A stretch of DNA of 64,000 bases from Paraburkholderia ginsengiterrae (GCF_001645125.1 NZ_LXKA01000331.1:1-64000), one strand, 5' to 3'; counted from the stretch's first letter, positions 44,034-54,023 are shown. Notes: generated from the sequence alone by a model not told the origin. Numbers and translations are program-made.

Positions 44034-44915
44034 TCAGCCCAGCTCGAATGACGTCACGCCGAACACGCGTTCCATGGACATGAGCGGCGGCTCGCGCGTG
44101 TACATTCGCGCGGTTTCGAACACGCTCGTCATGCTGTGCCGTTCGGCCAATGCAACGGCAGCCGCGTGAGTCTCCGGCACGTCGAAGAAAAATACTTCGC
44201 CCGGAATGCTCGACGTCAGGTCGGCAAACAGTTGACCGGCAATTTCGTCGCTATCGGCAAAGAGCGGGCCGATCTTGTGCCCGGTCAGGCAGCGGCGCAA
44301 CACGCCGTAGCCTGCAACCTGCCCTTCGCGCACGGCGACTCGCGCTATCGCGTCGCGCTGCGCAAGCCATGCCCTGAGAAAACGATCACGCGATGCGGGA
44401 AAACAGCGCCGGTCGTAATCGCGCAGTGGCTCGAACGGCACCGCGGACGCATCCAGCAGATCCGCGTGCGGCACATCTCCAGCGCGTTGAGGCGCCACAC
44501 CCTGATAGCGGATGTTGCGATACGCAAGCTGAAATGCGGACTTCGCGTAGTTCGCCTGCTGAGCGAGCACGCCATCCAACCCGATGCAGCGGTTTTGCAG
44601 ATACGCCATGCCGTGCTGCCAGACGCGCATGCCGAAACCGTTGCCGCGCCATTCCGGCTTCACGATATATAAGCCGATAAAGCCAAAATCATCGCCGTAG
44701 GCCACCGCGGAAATGCACGCTGCCGGCTTACCACGCCACTCGCCGATGAAAAATCCGCCCGGGTCGGCCATGCGAAAACAGTCGGCGTCGTGCAGACCGG
44801 GGTTCCATCCTTCCTGCGCGGCCCATTCGACCGCCAGTGCCACATCCGCTGCCAACATCGTGCGTATGTGGAAATCGCCCTTCTCGTCCATATTCATCAT
44901 GACCGCCTCGCTCAT
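44034..44915 (-). CDS. GNAT acetyltransferase, two-domain type
   Basis: This 293-residue protein has an N-terminal GNAT domain (about 15-145) with IGLYIVKPEWRGNGFGMRVW as acetyl-CoA site. The C-terminal half is a degenerate GNAT-like domain (about 150-290; REGQVAGYGVLRRCLTGHKIGPL), resembling the Acetyltransf_18 type. Such double GNAT proteins are widespread and mostly uncharacterised. ATG 44915 has AGGA upstream; ATG 44900, with GAGG, is also possible. It lies 85 bases upstream of the YhbS-like gene on the same strand. Confidence 0.82.
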   Translation of the reverse strand: MSEAVMMNMDEKGDFHIRTMLAADVALAVEWAAQEGWNPGLHDADCFRMADPGGFFIGEWRGKPAACISAVAYGDDFGFIGLYIVKPEWRGNGFGMRVWQHGMAYLQNRCIGLDGVLAQQANYAKSAFQLAYRNIRYQGVAPQRAGDVPHADLLDASAVPFEPLRDYDRRCFPASRDRFLRAWLAQRDAIARVAVREGQVAGYGVLRRCLTGHKIGPLFADSDEIAGQLFADLTSSIPGEVFFFDVPETHAAAVALAERHSMTSVFETARMYTREPPLMSMERVFGVTSFELG

Positions 44916-45109
44916 GGGTCCTGAAGCGTTACCTCCGCTGCCGTGGCCCAATCGGCAGCCCTGCTGCATAGGCAGATTACACGGCCTAAGCGTGCGCTAA
45001 GGTTGACCCGCTACCATGGCACAAAGCAATTGCGACAATTCCAGTCGCACATATCGATAAAATCCGGCGTTTGACGACACGGCATCGGCGCCCATCAAAG
45101 AACTACGGC

Positions 45110-45712
45110 ATGAATACACTCGAAGCGTTCAATCAGGCGCTCTTTCTGATCATCAACGCCACCCCCTCGACACCAACGTGGCAAATCGACCTGGCACGCT
45201 GGATCGCGGACTACGTGGTCTATCTCATCCCGCTGACCCTGATCGCGATGTGGCTCTTCGGCGACGAACGTCAGCGTGAAACCGGCCTGCGTGCCGCGTG
45301 CGTGACCTTTCTAGCGCTCGGCATCAATCAGCTTATCGGCCTGGCATGGCCTCATCCGCGGCCATTCGTCATGGGCATCGGCCATACGTTTCTGGACCAC
45401 GCCCCGGACCCGTCGTTCCCCAGCGATCACGGGACGATCTTCGCGAGCATCGCATTGACATTGCTGGCCGGCGGCGTGAAACGGTATGGGCTGGCCATAC
45501 TGCTGGCCGGTTTCGCGGTGGCCTGGGCGCGTATTTTTATCGGCGTGCACTTTCCGCTCGACATGGCGGGCGCCGTCATCGTGGCGGCCGTGACGTTCAT
45601 GCTGATCGCGCCGTTGTGGCGCCTCGCCGGTTCGAGCGTGACGCGCGGACTGGTCCTGGTCTACCGCAAGCTCATGGCGTGGCCGATCGGGCGTGGCTGG
45701 GTGGCCCGTTAG
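45110..45712 (+). CDS. PAP2-family phosphatase (undecaprenyl-diphosphatase type)
   Basis: The 200-residue inner-membrane protein has about five to six helices and the three phosphatase motifs of the PAP2 superfamily. These are the Arg-Pro of WPHPRP (84-85), PSFPSDH (101-107) and R-x5-H-x3-D (Arg141, His147, Asp151). It resembles BcrC, which recycles undecaprenyl pyrophosphate for cell-wall and glycan synthesis and gives bacitracin tolerance. ATG 45110 was chosen over an upstream in-frame start because the extra residues are hydrophilic and atypical. Confidence 0.85.
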   Translation: MNTLEAFNQALFLIINATPSTPTWQIDLARWIADYVVYLIPLTLIAMWLFGDERQRETGLRAACVTFLALGINQLIGLAWPHPRPFVMGIGHTFLDHAPDPSFPSDHGTIFASIALTLLAGGVKRYGLAILLAGFAVAWARIFIGVHFPLDMAGAVIVAAVTFMLIAPLWRLAGSSVTRGLVLVYRKLMAWPIGRGWVAR

Positions 45713-45734
45713 TGACCGACAGATAGTCGGTCAC
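45712..45734. terminator. Bidirectional hairpin between convergent genes
   Basis: GTGACCGAC and GTCGGTCAC form a perfect 9-base-pair stem with a 5-base loop, starting at the last base of the phosphatase stop codon and ending 17 bases before the convergent hydrolase stop. There is no T-run. It probably marks the 3' end of both transcripts. Confidence 0.5.
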
Positions 45735-45751
45735 GTGAGCGGCGCGCAGCC

Positions 45752-47338
45752 TTAGAAATTGCCGAAGAAAGCCCGCGCGGCCAGCATGCAGAACGACGCC
45801 ACCAGTTCGCCGTGATAAGCCTGCAACACGGCGGACGCGCCACCGTCGGTCGCGCCCCCGGCCACCGCTTGATTGGCAAGCTGCGCCTTCGCACTCGCGA
45901 AACCCTGCTTGATAGGCGCATACGGATCATCGGGTCCGGCGACGGGGGAATCGACATCCAGCACGGAGGTGAGCCCCTTGGGCACTTTGGCGTTCTGCCA
46001 ATACGCCTGCTCGATGCGCGCGTTGAAGAAAAACACCGTGGGATCCGAATTGCCGCCGCACATCAGAACGGGCGCCCGCGGCAGCCAGTCGCGCAAGTCG
46101 TTACGCTTGAAGGCCTGGCGCAACGGTTGCTGCGGATTCGCCGCCGGCTTCAGCGCGGCTGTCGTGTCAGGGAATGCGCCATCGGGATTGACGGCGGCGT
46201 CTTCGAGAAGCGCTAACCGATAGGTGTTGCGCACCAGATTGGCGTTGCCAAAACCCGTCGCGAACAACGGCGTCAACGCGGGCGGCGCCAAAGGCGGCGA
46301 GGTGGGCGGCGTCATCGAGGCGAACTGCGGCGCGGGCGGCACGCTGCTGAAGAGTTGCGTCGACGGCAATTTTCCCTTCGCAAACAGCGTATCGAGCGGT
46401 TGCACGCTCGGCAGCAGCGTCTCGATTCCGGGCGCGTAGGCCGCTTCATAGAACTCGCCCGGCTTGCGATAGATGTTCCCGTACGCATGCTGGTAGCCCG
46501 TCACAATCAGCGTGGTGAAGAGCGTCGACCCCAGGTTGACTTCGCCTTCGATGAGCGCGTCCGCGGTGGCGGCCAGCGCATACGGACCCGAGCCCGGCGC
46601 GGACGCGGTCACCTTGATGCCGGCTGCCTGCAGCGCGCGGTGCGTCGCCATGGCGACAAACCCGCCTTGCGAATAGCCGGTGACGAACAGCTTGCCGTTC
46701 TCGCGCGTTTTTCTTTCCGGCTTCACCTCAATGAGCGCAAGACGCCCCGCGCGCAGCGAGTCGACCACATCGGCGGATTGCTGGTCGGCGTTCAGATAGG
46801 GGTGGTACGGAAGATCGGAGCCCGCGTAGCCCGCATAGTTGGTCGCCACCACGATATAGCCCTGCGCGGCATACATGGCGGCCACGCTGATGCCGTCGCC
46901 GGCGCCGTCGCCATTGCCGGGGTCCGTCTGCGTGATGTCAGCGAGGTTGTAGTTGCGGTACGCGGTGGTGCCGTGCGCGTAGATCATCAGCGGACGCGGC
47001 CCGCTGCAGGCGGCCGAACGCCCGGTCGGGATCATCAGCGCGGCGCTCGCGTTGGTGGGCTCGCCCGCGCCGCCGATGGTGCGGTAGCGGTAGGTGACGA
47101 TTTCGATGCCGCACACCGGCGCCCCGGCGATCTGTGCAAGCTGCTGGCCGCCCGCGTTCGACGCCAGCACCTTGGAAAACGCCGCGGCGCCAAGCCGTAG
47201 CGTGACCCGATGATCGAGAAGCTGGCCCCGGGCGTTGCACCCTGCCTCGCATCCTGAGCCGGCATACGCCGAAACCCCGGCGCCCAACGTGAAACAGGTG
47301 AACAGCCCGAGGGCTGCGTTTCGCATTGCTACAGGCAT
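45752..47338 (-). CDS. Secreted alpha/beta hydrolase (lipase-like)
   Basis: The 528-residue protein has a signal peptide (AALGLFTCFTLGAGVSAYA) and a large alpha/beta-hydrolase domain of the secretory-lipase style. The nucleophile elbow is GYSQGG (Ser223), preceded by PLMIYAHGTTAYRNYN as a likely oxyanion strand. The late segment VLMCGGNSDPTVFF fits the acid loop. Several Cys (SGCEAGC near the mature start) may form disulfides. It should hydrolyse esters in the periplasm or medium. ATG 47338 has GGAG 5 bases upstream. The substrate is unknown. Confidence 0.82.
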   Translation of the reverse strand: MPVAMRNAALGLFTCFTLGAGVSAYAGSGCEAGCNARGQLLDHRVTLRLGAAAFSKVLASNAGGQQLAQIAGAPVCGIEIVTYRYRTIGGAGEPTNASAALMIPTGRSAACSGPRPLMIYAHGTTAYRNYNLADITQTDPGNGDGAGDGISVAAMYAAQGYIVVATNYAGYAGSDLPYHPYLNADQQSADVVDSLRAGRLALIEVKPERKTRENGKLFVTGYSQGGFVAMATHRALQAAGIKVTASAPGSGPYALAATADALIEGEVNLGSTLFTTLIVTGYQHAYGNIYRKPGEFYEAAYAPGIETLLPSVQPLDTLFAKGKLPSTQLFSSVPPAPQFASMTPPTSPPLAPPALTPLFATGFGNANLVRNTYRLALLEDAAVNPDGAFPDTTAALKPAANPQQPLRQAFKRNDLRDWLPRAPVLMCGGNSDPTVFFFNARIEQAYWQNAKVPKGLTSVLDVDSPVAGPDDPYAPIKQGFASAKAQLANQAVAGGATDGGASAVLQAYHGELVASFCMLAARAFFGNF

Positions 47339-47437
47339 GTGAGGCTCCGTCTTGTTGGTATGACGACGAGTGGGTGGCCTTACAGAGTGAGACGAGTATA
47401 GGTTAACGGATCGGCGCGGCGCCAGCCTGTTTGCCGC

Positions 47438-48145
47438 TTACTTCCAAAGCGTGCGGCCGAAAAAGGTCAGTGTGCGGTCCCAGGCGCGCTGCGACCAGAC
47501 CGGATCGAACTGCGTCCCGGCGATGCGGCCCGGCCCCACCGCGGTTTCGTTCGCGAAAGCATGGTGCGCGAGATAGCGATGAAACTCGAAGTCGACATTC
47601 GCGCCCTTCAGCTTGCTCTCCAGCGCGTCGACGGTCTCGGCCGCAAAGAACTGGTCCTGCGTTCCCCAGTGGCCGATCACCGGCACCTTGATTTTCGAGG
47701 CGTCGATGTACTCCAACGGCGGGAAGCCGTACCACACCACGCCGGCCGACACCTCGGGAATATTGCAGAGTGCGAGCCAGGTCAGCGCGCCGCCCATGCA
47801 ATAGCCGGTCACTGCCACCTTCGCCGCGTGCTGCTTGAGATACTGGACCGCGCCGCGCAAATCCTGCGTGGCGGCATCGCCGAAATCGAGGCCGCTCATC
47901 AGGTGGTGCGCCTCTTCCTCTTCCACGGTCGTCTTGCCGCGATAGAGATCCGGGACCAGCGCAAGATAGCCCGCCTGCGCGAGCCGGTCCGCCACGCCGC
48001 GAATCTGGTCATTCACGCCCCACCATTCCTGAATCACGACGACGGCGGGAGCGCCTTCCAGCTTCTGCGGCTTGGCCAGATAACCTTGCACTGGCTGGCC
48101 GTCGGGGCGGTTAAAAGTAATCGTCGAACCTGCTGCCTGTTTCAT
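47438..48145 (-). CDS. Dienelactone hydrolase family protein
   Basis: The 235-residue cytoplasmic enzyme has the dienelactone-hydrolase triad Cys116 (VTGYCMGGA), Asp164 (HWGTQDQF) and His195 (YLAHHAFANE), and the conserved glutamate in VVIQEWWGVND that controls the cysteine. ATG 48145 follows GAGGAG. Classical members open dienelactone in chlorocatechol degradation. Many chromosomal homologues, without other chlorocatechol genes nearby as here, have unknown ester or lactone substrates. Confidence 0.9.
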   Translation of the reverse strand: MKQAAGSTITFNRPDGQPVQGYLAKPQKLEGAPAVVVIQEWWGVNDQIRGVADRLAQAGYLALVPDLYRGKTTVEEEEAHHLMSGLDFGDAATQDLRGAVQYLKQHAAKVAVTGYCMGGALTWLALCNIPEVSAGVVWYGFPPLEYIDASKIKVPVIGHWGTQDQFFAAETVDALESKLKGANVDFEFHRYLAHHAFANETAVGPGRIAGTQFDPVWSQRAWDRTLTFFGRTLWK

Positions 48146-48384
48146 CGGTTGCTCCTCGAGGTGGGCGGAACCGATAGCATAGCCGCAGTGTGGCAAGTCC
48201 CGCTGGCAACCCCGCTTGCCGGTTCGGCGGCCGCCATTGCATACTGTCTACATCGCCCCGAGATGGGCGCACCGTTCCCGGGCGTGGGGTACCTGCCCGG
48301 CATGCCGGCCCCGACGTCACCGGTACGTTTGCCGGGCCGCGCCTGCTGTGCGGGTAAAGCGCTCGACATGAAGCGGAGGCCGGC

Positions 48385-49296
48385 ATGTCTTCGATAGAGT
48401 CCTCGCTGCCCGATTCAGCGGCGCAGCCGCGCCGCACGCAGTCAACCGCGTTCGTGTTTGCGGGCGGCGGCAGTCTGGGCGCGATCGAAGTCGGCATGCT
48501 GCGGGAGCTGATTCATCACGGCGAATACCCTACGTGCGTCGTCGGCTCGTCGGCGGGCGCCATCAACGCCGCTTATTTCGCGGGCAGCCCGAACAGCGAG
48601 GGAATCGCAAAACTCGAAGCACTGTGGCGCCAGATACGCCGGCAGGACATCATGCCGTTTTCCATGCACGGGTTGTTCGACCTGGTGTTCCGGCACCGCC
48701 CGCATCTCGTGGAAGCAACGGCATTGCGCGCGCTGCTGGAAAAGAATTTCCCGTTCACCCGTATCGAGCAGGCAGCCATTCCGTTGCACGTCGTCGCGAC
48801 GGAAGTGCTGTCGGGCAACGAGGTCGTCCTTTCGTCCGGCGCGGTGGTGGACGCGATTCTCGCCAGCACGGCGATACCTGGCGTGTTTCCGCCTGTGCGG
48901 ATCGGCAACATGGATCTGGTCGACGGCGGGGTCGCCGACAACACGCCCATTTCCGTTGCGATCCGGCTCGGCGCCACACGCATCGTCGTGCTGTCGGCCG
49001 GGTTCGCTTGCTCGCTGCAAGCGCCGCCGGCCAGCGCGGTCGCGCAGGCCTTGCACGCACTCACACTGGTGATTGCGCGCCAGCTCGTGCGCGATCTGGA
49101 GTTTTACGCAACGCGCGCGGACATCTTCGTGGTGCCGCCGCTGTGCCCGCTCCACATTTCCCCGTACGACTACACGCAATGCGGCAGCCTGATCGACCAG
49201 GCCGCCGCGACCACGCGCGACTGGCTGGAGAGCGGCGGCCTCGAACACGCGTTCGTCCCGAACGAATTGCAGCAGTATTCGCCCGAGCCCGGTTGA
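48385..49296 (+). CDS. Patatin-like phospholipase
   Basis: The 303-residue protein has the patatin Ser-Asp dyad: oxyanion loop [11 protein letters not shown] (27-37), nucleophile Ser56 in GSSAG and Asp180 in [12 protein letters not shown]. It likely releases fatty acids from phospholipids. No signal peptide is seen, so it is cytoplasmic or secreted by another route, as for T3SS/T6SS-linked patatins, though no secretion genes lie nearby. GGAGG precedes the ATG by 6 bases. It converges with the DUF899 gene; the stops almost touch. Confidence 0.9.
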   Translation: MSSIESSLPDSAAQPRRTQSTAFVFAGGGSLGAIEVGMLRELIHHGEYPTCVVGSSAGAINAAYFAGSPNSEGIAKLEALWRQIRRQDIMPFSMHGLFDLVFRHRPHLVEATALRALLEKNFPFTRIEQAAIPLHVVATEVLSGNEVVLSSGAVVDAILASTAIPGVFPPVRIGNMDLVDGGVADNTPISVAIRLGATRIVVLSAGFACSLQAPPASAVAQALHALTLVIARQLVRDLEFYATRADIFVVPPLCPLHISPYDYTQCGSLIDQAAATTRDWLESGGLEHAFVPNELQQYSPEPG

Positions 49297-49297
49297 A

Positions 49298-50065
49298 TCA
49301 CGCCGGGTACTCGTCGTGGCGGTGCCACCAGACGCCGGTTTCGTTACGCCCTCTCGGCGCGCGGTCGAGCCACTGATACATGCCCCATAGACTGTCCAGG
49401 CCACGCGCATAGGTGGAATACGTGTGGTACACCACGCCGTCCTCCAGCACAAATGCGCTCATGCCTGGCCGGTCGCGGGTATAGGTCGCCGCGTCGGTGC
49501 CGCAAGACGCCGCGAACTCGACCACGGGCGCGGGGGCCGGTGCCACGTCCATCGCATGACCGCCGGGCCGGTAGTTGTATTCGACGCTGCCTTCGCGCTG
49601 CTGTGCTTCAGTAAACGACACGTTGACGTCGAAATTGAAGTCGCTGCCGGCCGAGGACGCCCACGGAAACGTCCACCCCATGCGCCGTTTGTAAGCCTGC
49701 AGCTTCGCGAGCGGCGCACGCGACACCGCGGTCAGCGTGACGTCATGATTCGCCAGATGCACGGCAAACCCGTCGAATCCATCGGCGATCGAAGAGCACG
49801 ACGGACATCCCGCCTTGTAGTCAGGGCCGAACATGAAGTGGTAGACGAGCAACTGCGAGCGTCCTCCGAAAAGGTCGGCCAGCGAGGTAGTTCCTTCGTC
49901 GGTTTCGAACCGGTACGCCTTGTCGATTCGAACCCAGGGCAGCGCCTGGCGCTGCCGGGCCAGTTCATCGCCCTGCCGCGTGAACGCCTTCTCCGCTTCG
50001 AGCAACTCAAGCCGCGCGGTCAGCCATTGTTCCCGCGTCCCTGTGATGTGTTCCGTCGTCATCAT
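49298..50065 (-). CDS. DUF899 thioredoxin-like protein
   Basis: The 255-residue protein belongs to DUF899, a thioredoxin-like family. Characteristic segments are YHFMFGPDYKAGCPSCSSIAD, with a CPSC-type dithiol, and WTFPWASSAGSDFNFDVNV. The C-terminal part includes VYHTYSTYARGLDSLWGMYQ. The family's role is not established, although a redox function is suggested by the C-x2-C site. AGGAGG precedes two adjacent ATGs; the second (50062) has the better spacing. Confidence 0.9.
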   Translation of the reverse strand: MMTTEHITGTREQWLTARLELLEAEKAFTRQGDELARQRQALPWVRIDKAYRFETDEGTTSLADLFGGRSQLLVYHFMFGPDYKAGCPSCSSIADGFDGFAVHLANHDVTLTAVSRAPLAKLQAYKRRMGWTFPWASSAGSDFNFDVNVSFTEAQQREGSVEYNYRPGGHAMDVAPAPAPVVEFAASCGTDAATYTRDRPGMSAFVLEDGVVYHTYSTYARGLDSLWGMYQWLDRAPRGRNETGVWWHRHDEYPA

Positions 50066-50193
50066 TGCCTCCTGGGTTCGTGATCCGAAATGCTGCGAAT
50101 CGGTCTTTGAATCGGTCTTTGAGTCGGTCGTGCTAGATTAGTCCCGGGCATTCGACGGCGGGAGTGACAAGTGTGGCGGGATTCGCGTAGACC

Positions 50194-51414
50194 ATGGATT
50201 CGCTAGTCACGGCGGCGGCGCGCGCGCTCGCGGCGGGCGATCCGCTTGGCGCGCTGAACCGGGTCGCCTTGCGCGACGACGCGCCCTCGCTCGCGTTGCG
50301 CGGCATTGCGATGGCGCAGCTCGGCGAGTTCGTGCGCGCGAAGGCGCTCGTGCGCAGCGCCGCACGCGCGTTTGGTCCGAGAGAGCCGGTGGCCCGCGCG
50401 CGATGTATCGTCGCCGAGGCCGAGGTCGCGTTCGTGTCGCGCGATCTGAGTTGGCCCATGAAAACGCTGGACGCGGCGCGAGCCACACTCGAAGCACACG
50501 GCGACCGGGTCAACGCCGCTCATGCGCGCTATCTCGCGGTGCGGCGCCTGCTGCTGATCGGACGCCTCGACGAGGCCGAGCGTGCGCTGGCGGAGCTCGA
50601 CCCCGCGCCCTTGCCGCCCGCCTTGAGCGCGGCTCACGAACTGGTCGTGGCGGGCGTCGCGCTGCGCCGTCTGCAGACCCAGGCAGCACGCGCGGCACTC
50701 GCACGCGCCGGGCTCGCCGCGCAGCGCGCCGGCATTCCCGCATTGACCGCCGAAGTCCACAACGCGTCCCTCGTTCTGACTACGCCCGCAGCGCGCCTGA
50801 TCGCGCGTGACGAGGCACGCACTCTCCTGCTCGACGAAGTGGAGACGTTGTTCGCGTCGAAGGCGTTGATCGTGGACGCGTGCCGTCACGTCGTGCGCGA
50901 CGCCGGCACCGTGATCCCGCTCACCACTCGCCCCGTGTTGTTCGTGCTGGCCCGCGCGCTGGCCGAGGCGTGGCCGAACGATGTGCCAAGAGACACGCTC
51001 ATCGCGCGCGCCTTTCGCGCGAAACACGCCGATGAATCGCACCGCGTGCGGTTGCGCGTCGAACTCGGTCGGCTGCGCTCGGTGCTTCGCAACGTAGCCG
51101 GCGTGAGCGCGACGCAGCGGGGATTCGCGCTGACGCCGCGACACGGGCAAGAGGTCGTCGTGCTGGCGCGGCCCGTCGAAGACAAACATGCGCCGGTGCT
51201 CGCGTTGCTCGCCGACGGCGAATCCTGGTCAAGCTCGGCGCTGGCGCTCGCGCTTGGCGCGAGCCAGCGCACCGTGCAGCGAACGCTCGATACGCTGGCC
51301 GACGCGGGCAAAGTGCAGTCGCTTGGCCGCGGCCGGGCACGCCGCTGGATGACCCCGCCCATGCCGGGATTCACGACGACCTTGTTACTCCCGGCTCCGC
51401 TGCCGATTGATTAG
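50194..51414 (+). CDS. Helix-turn-helix regulator with helical-repeat N-terminus
   Basis: The 406-residue protein has an alanine-rich helical-repeat region (about 1-200, TPR-like). A winged-helix segment about 230-310 (DTLIARAFRAKHADESHRVRLRVELGRLRSVL) resembles the OmpR/SARP-type DNA-binding fold, and a C-terminal HTH lies near 335-375 (SSSALALALGASQRTVQRTLDTLADAGKV). It is probably a cytoplasmic transcription regulator; no characterised relative is recognised. It lies 33 bases upstream of a beta-propeller gene, likely in one transcript. Codon use is strongly GC-biased. Confidence 0.7.
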   Translation: MDSLVTAAARALAAGDPLGALNRVALRDDAPSLALRGIAMAQLGEFVRAKALVRSAARAFGPREPVARARCIVAEAEVAFVSRDLSWPMKTLDAARATLEAHGDRVNAAHARYLAVRRLLLIGRLDEAERALAELDPAPLPPALSAAHELVVAGVALRRLQTQAARAALARAGLAAQRAGIPALTAEVHNASLVLTTPAARLIARDEARTLLLDEVETLFASKALIVDACRHVVRDAGTVIPLTTRPVLFVLARALAEAWPNDVPRDTLIARAFRAKHADESHRVRLRVELGRLRSVLRNVAGVSATQRGFALTPRHGQEVVVLARPVEDKHAPVLALLADGESWSSSALALALGASQRTVQRTLDTLADAGKVQSLGRGRARRWMTPPMPGFTTTLLLPAPLPID

Positions 51415-51447
51415 GATGACCACATTCCAACTCATAAGGGTAACGCC

Positions 51448-52080
51448 ATGAAACACTCCGCCGCCGAGATCATCAACGAGTACGGTCCCTTTCCGGGCGT
51501 CGACCATGTGCATGGTGTGAGCTACGACGGCCAGCACGTCTGGTTCGCGGCCGGCGACACGCTGAACGCGATCGATCCCGCAAACGGCAAGACGCTGCGC
51601 AAGCTCGAGGTCGCCGCGCATGCGGGCACCGCCTTCGACGGCCGGCATCTGTTTCAGATCGCCGAGAGCCGCATCCAGAAAATCGATCCGCAAACCGGCG
51701 AGGTGCTCGGCACGATCCCGGCGCCCGGCGGCGGCGGTGACTCGGGACTGGCGTGGGCGGAAGGGACGCTCTGGGTGGGGCAGTATCGCGAGCGCAAGAT
51801 CCATCAGGTCGATCCGCAGACGGGCGCGATTCTGCGCACCATCGAGTCCAACCGCTTCGTGACCGGTGTCACGTGGGTCGACGGCGAACTCTGGCATGGC
51901 ACGTGGGAAGGCGACGAAAGCGACTTGCGGCGCGTCGACCCGCGCACCGGCGAAGTTCAGGAGCGGCTCGATATGCCGCAGGGAGTCGGCGTGTCGGGAC
52001 TCGAGTCCGACGGCGGCGAACGGTTTTTCTGCGGCGGTGGAAGCAGCGGCAAGATACGCGCGGTGCGCCGGCCCAAGTAA
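51448..52080 (+). CDS. Beta-propeller protein (Vgb/YncE-like)
   Basis: The 210-residue protein has four or five repeats of the form D-P-x-T/N-G-x-x-L (IDPANGKTLRKLEV, IDPQTGEVLGTIPA, VDPQTGAILRTIES, VDPRTGEVQERLDM), typical of beta-propellers such as virginiamycin B lyase or glutaminyl cyclotransferase-like proteins. No signal peptide is evident, unlike most YncE-type proteins. It has no clear catalytic signature. AAGGGT lies upstream of the ATG. The tight link to the upstream HTH gene suggests a shared role. Confidence 0.7.
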   Translation: MKHSAAEIINEYGPFPGVDHVHGVSYDGQHVWFAAGDTLNAIDPANGKTLRKLEVAAHAGTAFDGRHLFQIAESRIQKIDPQTGEVLGTIPAPGGGGDSGLAWAEGTLWVGQYRERKIHQVDPQTGAILRTIESNRFVTGVTWVDGELWHGTWEGDESDLRRVDPRTGEVQERLDMPQGVGVSGLESDGGERFFCGGGSSGKIRAVRRPK

Positions 52081-52134
52081 GACCGGCGCCGCGCGCCTCG
52101 CGGCCACGCACGCGAACCGCAACCGGCACGCCAG

Positions 52135-53025
52135 TCAACCTGCCTCGCGCTCGCGTCCCGGCAAATCCTGCAACAGATTCATGAACGCTCGCACCTTCGC
52201 GCTCAACAAACGGCGCGAGTTGTAGAGCGCCCAGACTTCAACGGGCGGCCCGTCCTCCACGCCCCAGCAGACGAGCCGCCCCGCCGCCACATCCGGCCCG
52301 ACCAGCAGCCTGGGCAGAAGTGCCGCGCCCACTCCATCGAGCACCGCGTCGCGCACCATCAGCAGCGATGACAGCCGCAGCACCGGCATCGGCGCGAGCG
52401 TCCTTACGCCGGCGTTCGTGTGCATCGTCCAGCGCGCGCTCGGCGACGCTCTCGTCATCACCACGGCGGGCACCGGCAATGCGTCGGCGCTGCCCGAACG
52501 CGCGGACGGTATCGACAACGTCGGCGCGGCGACCACGAGCCGTTCATCGGCGAAAATGCGCCGTCCCGCCAATTGCTCGTCACGTGACGGATCGACGCGG
52601 ATAACGAGGTCGTAGCCGTCCTCCACCGGATCGACGACGCGGTCTTCCGCCACGAGCTCGAGTTCGACCTGCGGATAAGCCAGCGCGAAGCGCGTCGCGA
52701 TCCGGCCCAGCACGACGTGTGCGAATACGACCGGTGCGCTGATGCGCAGCCGTCCGCGCGGAACCGGCGCGCGCGATGCCACGGCTTCGCCCGCCTCCTG
52801 AATCTCCGCCATCAAGCCTCGCGTGCGCTCGTGCAGAACGACGCCTTCTTCGGTCAGCCGCAGCCGGCGTGACCCCCGCTCGATCAACCGCACGCCCAGC
52901 GTTTCCTCCAGTTCCGCCACACGCCGCGACAGCGTCGCCTTGGGGCGGTCCAGCGCCCGGCTGGCCGGACCAAATCCGCCGTGCAGGGCAACCGCGTTGA
53001 AGTCGGCAAGCGAGGTCAAATCCAT
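52135..53025 (-). CDS. LysR-family transcriptional regulator
   Basis: The 296-residue protein has the LysR HTH (residues 1-60; GGFGPASRALDRPKATLSRRVAELEETLG) and an effector-binding domain (about 88-290). It is of the DsdA/CrgA-like branch that often controls adjacent oxidoreductases. It is divergent from the NmrA-type oxidoreductase across a 119-base gap and most likely regulates it. The DNA-binding part uses K-A-T-L-S-R-R in place of the more common Q-P-A-V-S. Confidence 0.92.
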   Translation of the reverse strand: MDLTSLADFNAVALHGGFGPASRALDRPKATLSRRVAELEETLGVRLIERGSRRLRLTEEGVVLHERTRGLMAEIQEAGEAVASRAPVPRGRLRISAPVVFAHVVLGRIATRFALAYPQVELELVAEDRVVDPVEDGYDLVIRVDPSRDEQLAGRRIFADERLVVAAPTLSIPSARSGSADALPVPAVVMTRASPSARWTMHTNAGVRTLAPMPVLRLSSLLMVRDAVLDGVGAALLPRLLVGPDVAAGRLVCWGVEDGPPVEVWALYNSRRLLSAKVRAFMNLLQDLPGREREAG

Positions 53026-53144
53026 GACTGTTCCAAAAATGAGACGAGGCGTCTGAATTTTCGCTCTTTCTCGACCTTAATGGAACATCTATCGTGTGTC
53101 TGACGGGCTGACATCCAGTCCATTCCAACTTCAAGGAGCAAGTC

Positions 53145-54023
53145 ATGGCAATCCTCGTCACCGGCAGCACGGGCACGATCGGCAAACAGGTTCTCGACCA
53201 TCTGGCCGGCAGCGGCGCACAGGTGCGCGCGCTGACCCGCGCACCGGAAAAAGCGCAATTCCCGCAAGACGTCACCGCCGTTCAGGGCGCCCTGTCTGAT
53301 GTGGACGGACTCAGGCGCGTGATGCACGGGGTCAGCACGCTGTTCCTGCTCGCGCCGAATGCCGCCGATGAACTGACCCAGGCATTGCAGGCTCTGAGCG
53401 TGGCGCGCGAAGCCGGCGTGAAGGGTGTGGTGTATCTGTCGGTGTTCAAGGGCACTGAATACACGGACGTGCCGCACTTCACCAGCAAGCACGCGGTCGA
53501 ACGCATGATCGAGCAATTCGACCTGCCGGCCACCGTGCTGCGCCCCGCCTATTTCATCCAGAACGACGTCCGCCAGAAAGAGCCACTGCTGGCTCACGGT
53601 GTGTACGGCATGCCGATCGGCGCCAAAGGCATTTCCATGGTCGACGTTCGCGATATCGGCGAGGCGGCCGCCCGCGAACTGTTGCGCCGCGAACGTGCCG
53701 CCAACCCGCTGCCGCGCGAGACGTATGAACTGGCCGGGCCTGACGCGATCACGTCGGAAGCCGTGGTGTCGATCTGGGCCGAAGCGCTCGGACGCACGGT
53801 GCGCTACGGTGGCGACGATCTCGACGTGCTTGAACAGCGTTTGAAGGCGGTCGCACCCGGTTGGCTGGCTTACGACATGCGCCTGATGATGAGCCGTTAC
53901 CAGCAGGACGGCGCCGTCGCGTCGCCTGCGGAAATCGGCCGACTCGCGACGCTGCTCGGCCGGCAGCCTCGGTCCTATCGGGACTTCGCGATGGAAATGG
54001 CCACCGCTTGGGCACAAGGCTAG
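53145..54023 (+). CDS. NmrA-family NAD(P)-binding oxidoreductase
   Basis: The 292-residue protein has an N-terminal Rossmann fold with GSTGTIGKQV (residues about 7-16), matching the NmrA/atypical SDR motif G-x-T-G-x-x-G. It also has GVKGVVYLSVFKGTEY and LRPAYFIQND, as in NAD(P)H azoreductase and quinone-reductase-like relatives. It lacks the usual Y-x3-K pair, as atypical SDRs do, and may be a redox sensor or quinone reductase. AAGGAG lies upstream of the ATG. A terminator follows directly. Confidence 0.88.
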   Translation: MAILVTGSTGTIGKQVLDHLAGSGAQVRALTRAPEKAQFPQDVTAVQGALSDVDGLRRVMHGVSTLFLLAPNAADELTQALQALSVAREAGVKGVVYLSVFKGTEYTDVPHFTSKHAVERMIEQFDLPATVLRPAYFIQNDVRQKEPLLAHGVYGMPIGAKGISMVDVRDIGEAAARELLRRERAANPLPRETYELAGPDAITSEAVVSIWAEALGRTVRYGGDDLDVLEQRLKAVAPGWLAYDMRLMMSRYQQDGAVASPAEIGRLATLLGRQPRSYRDFAMEMATAWAQG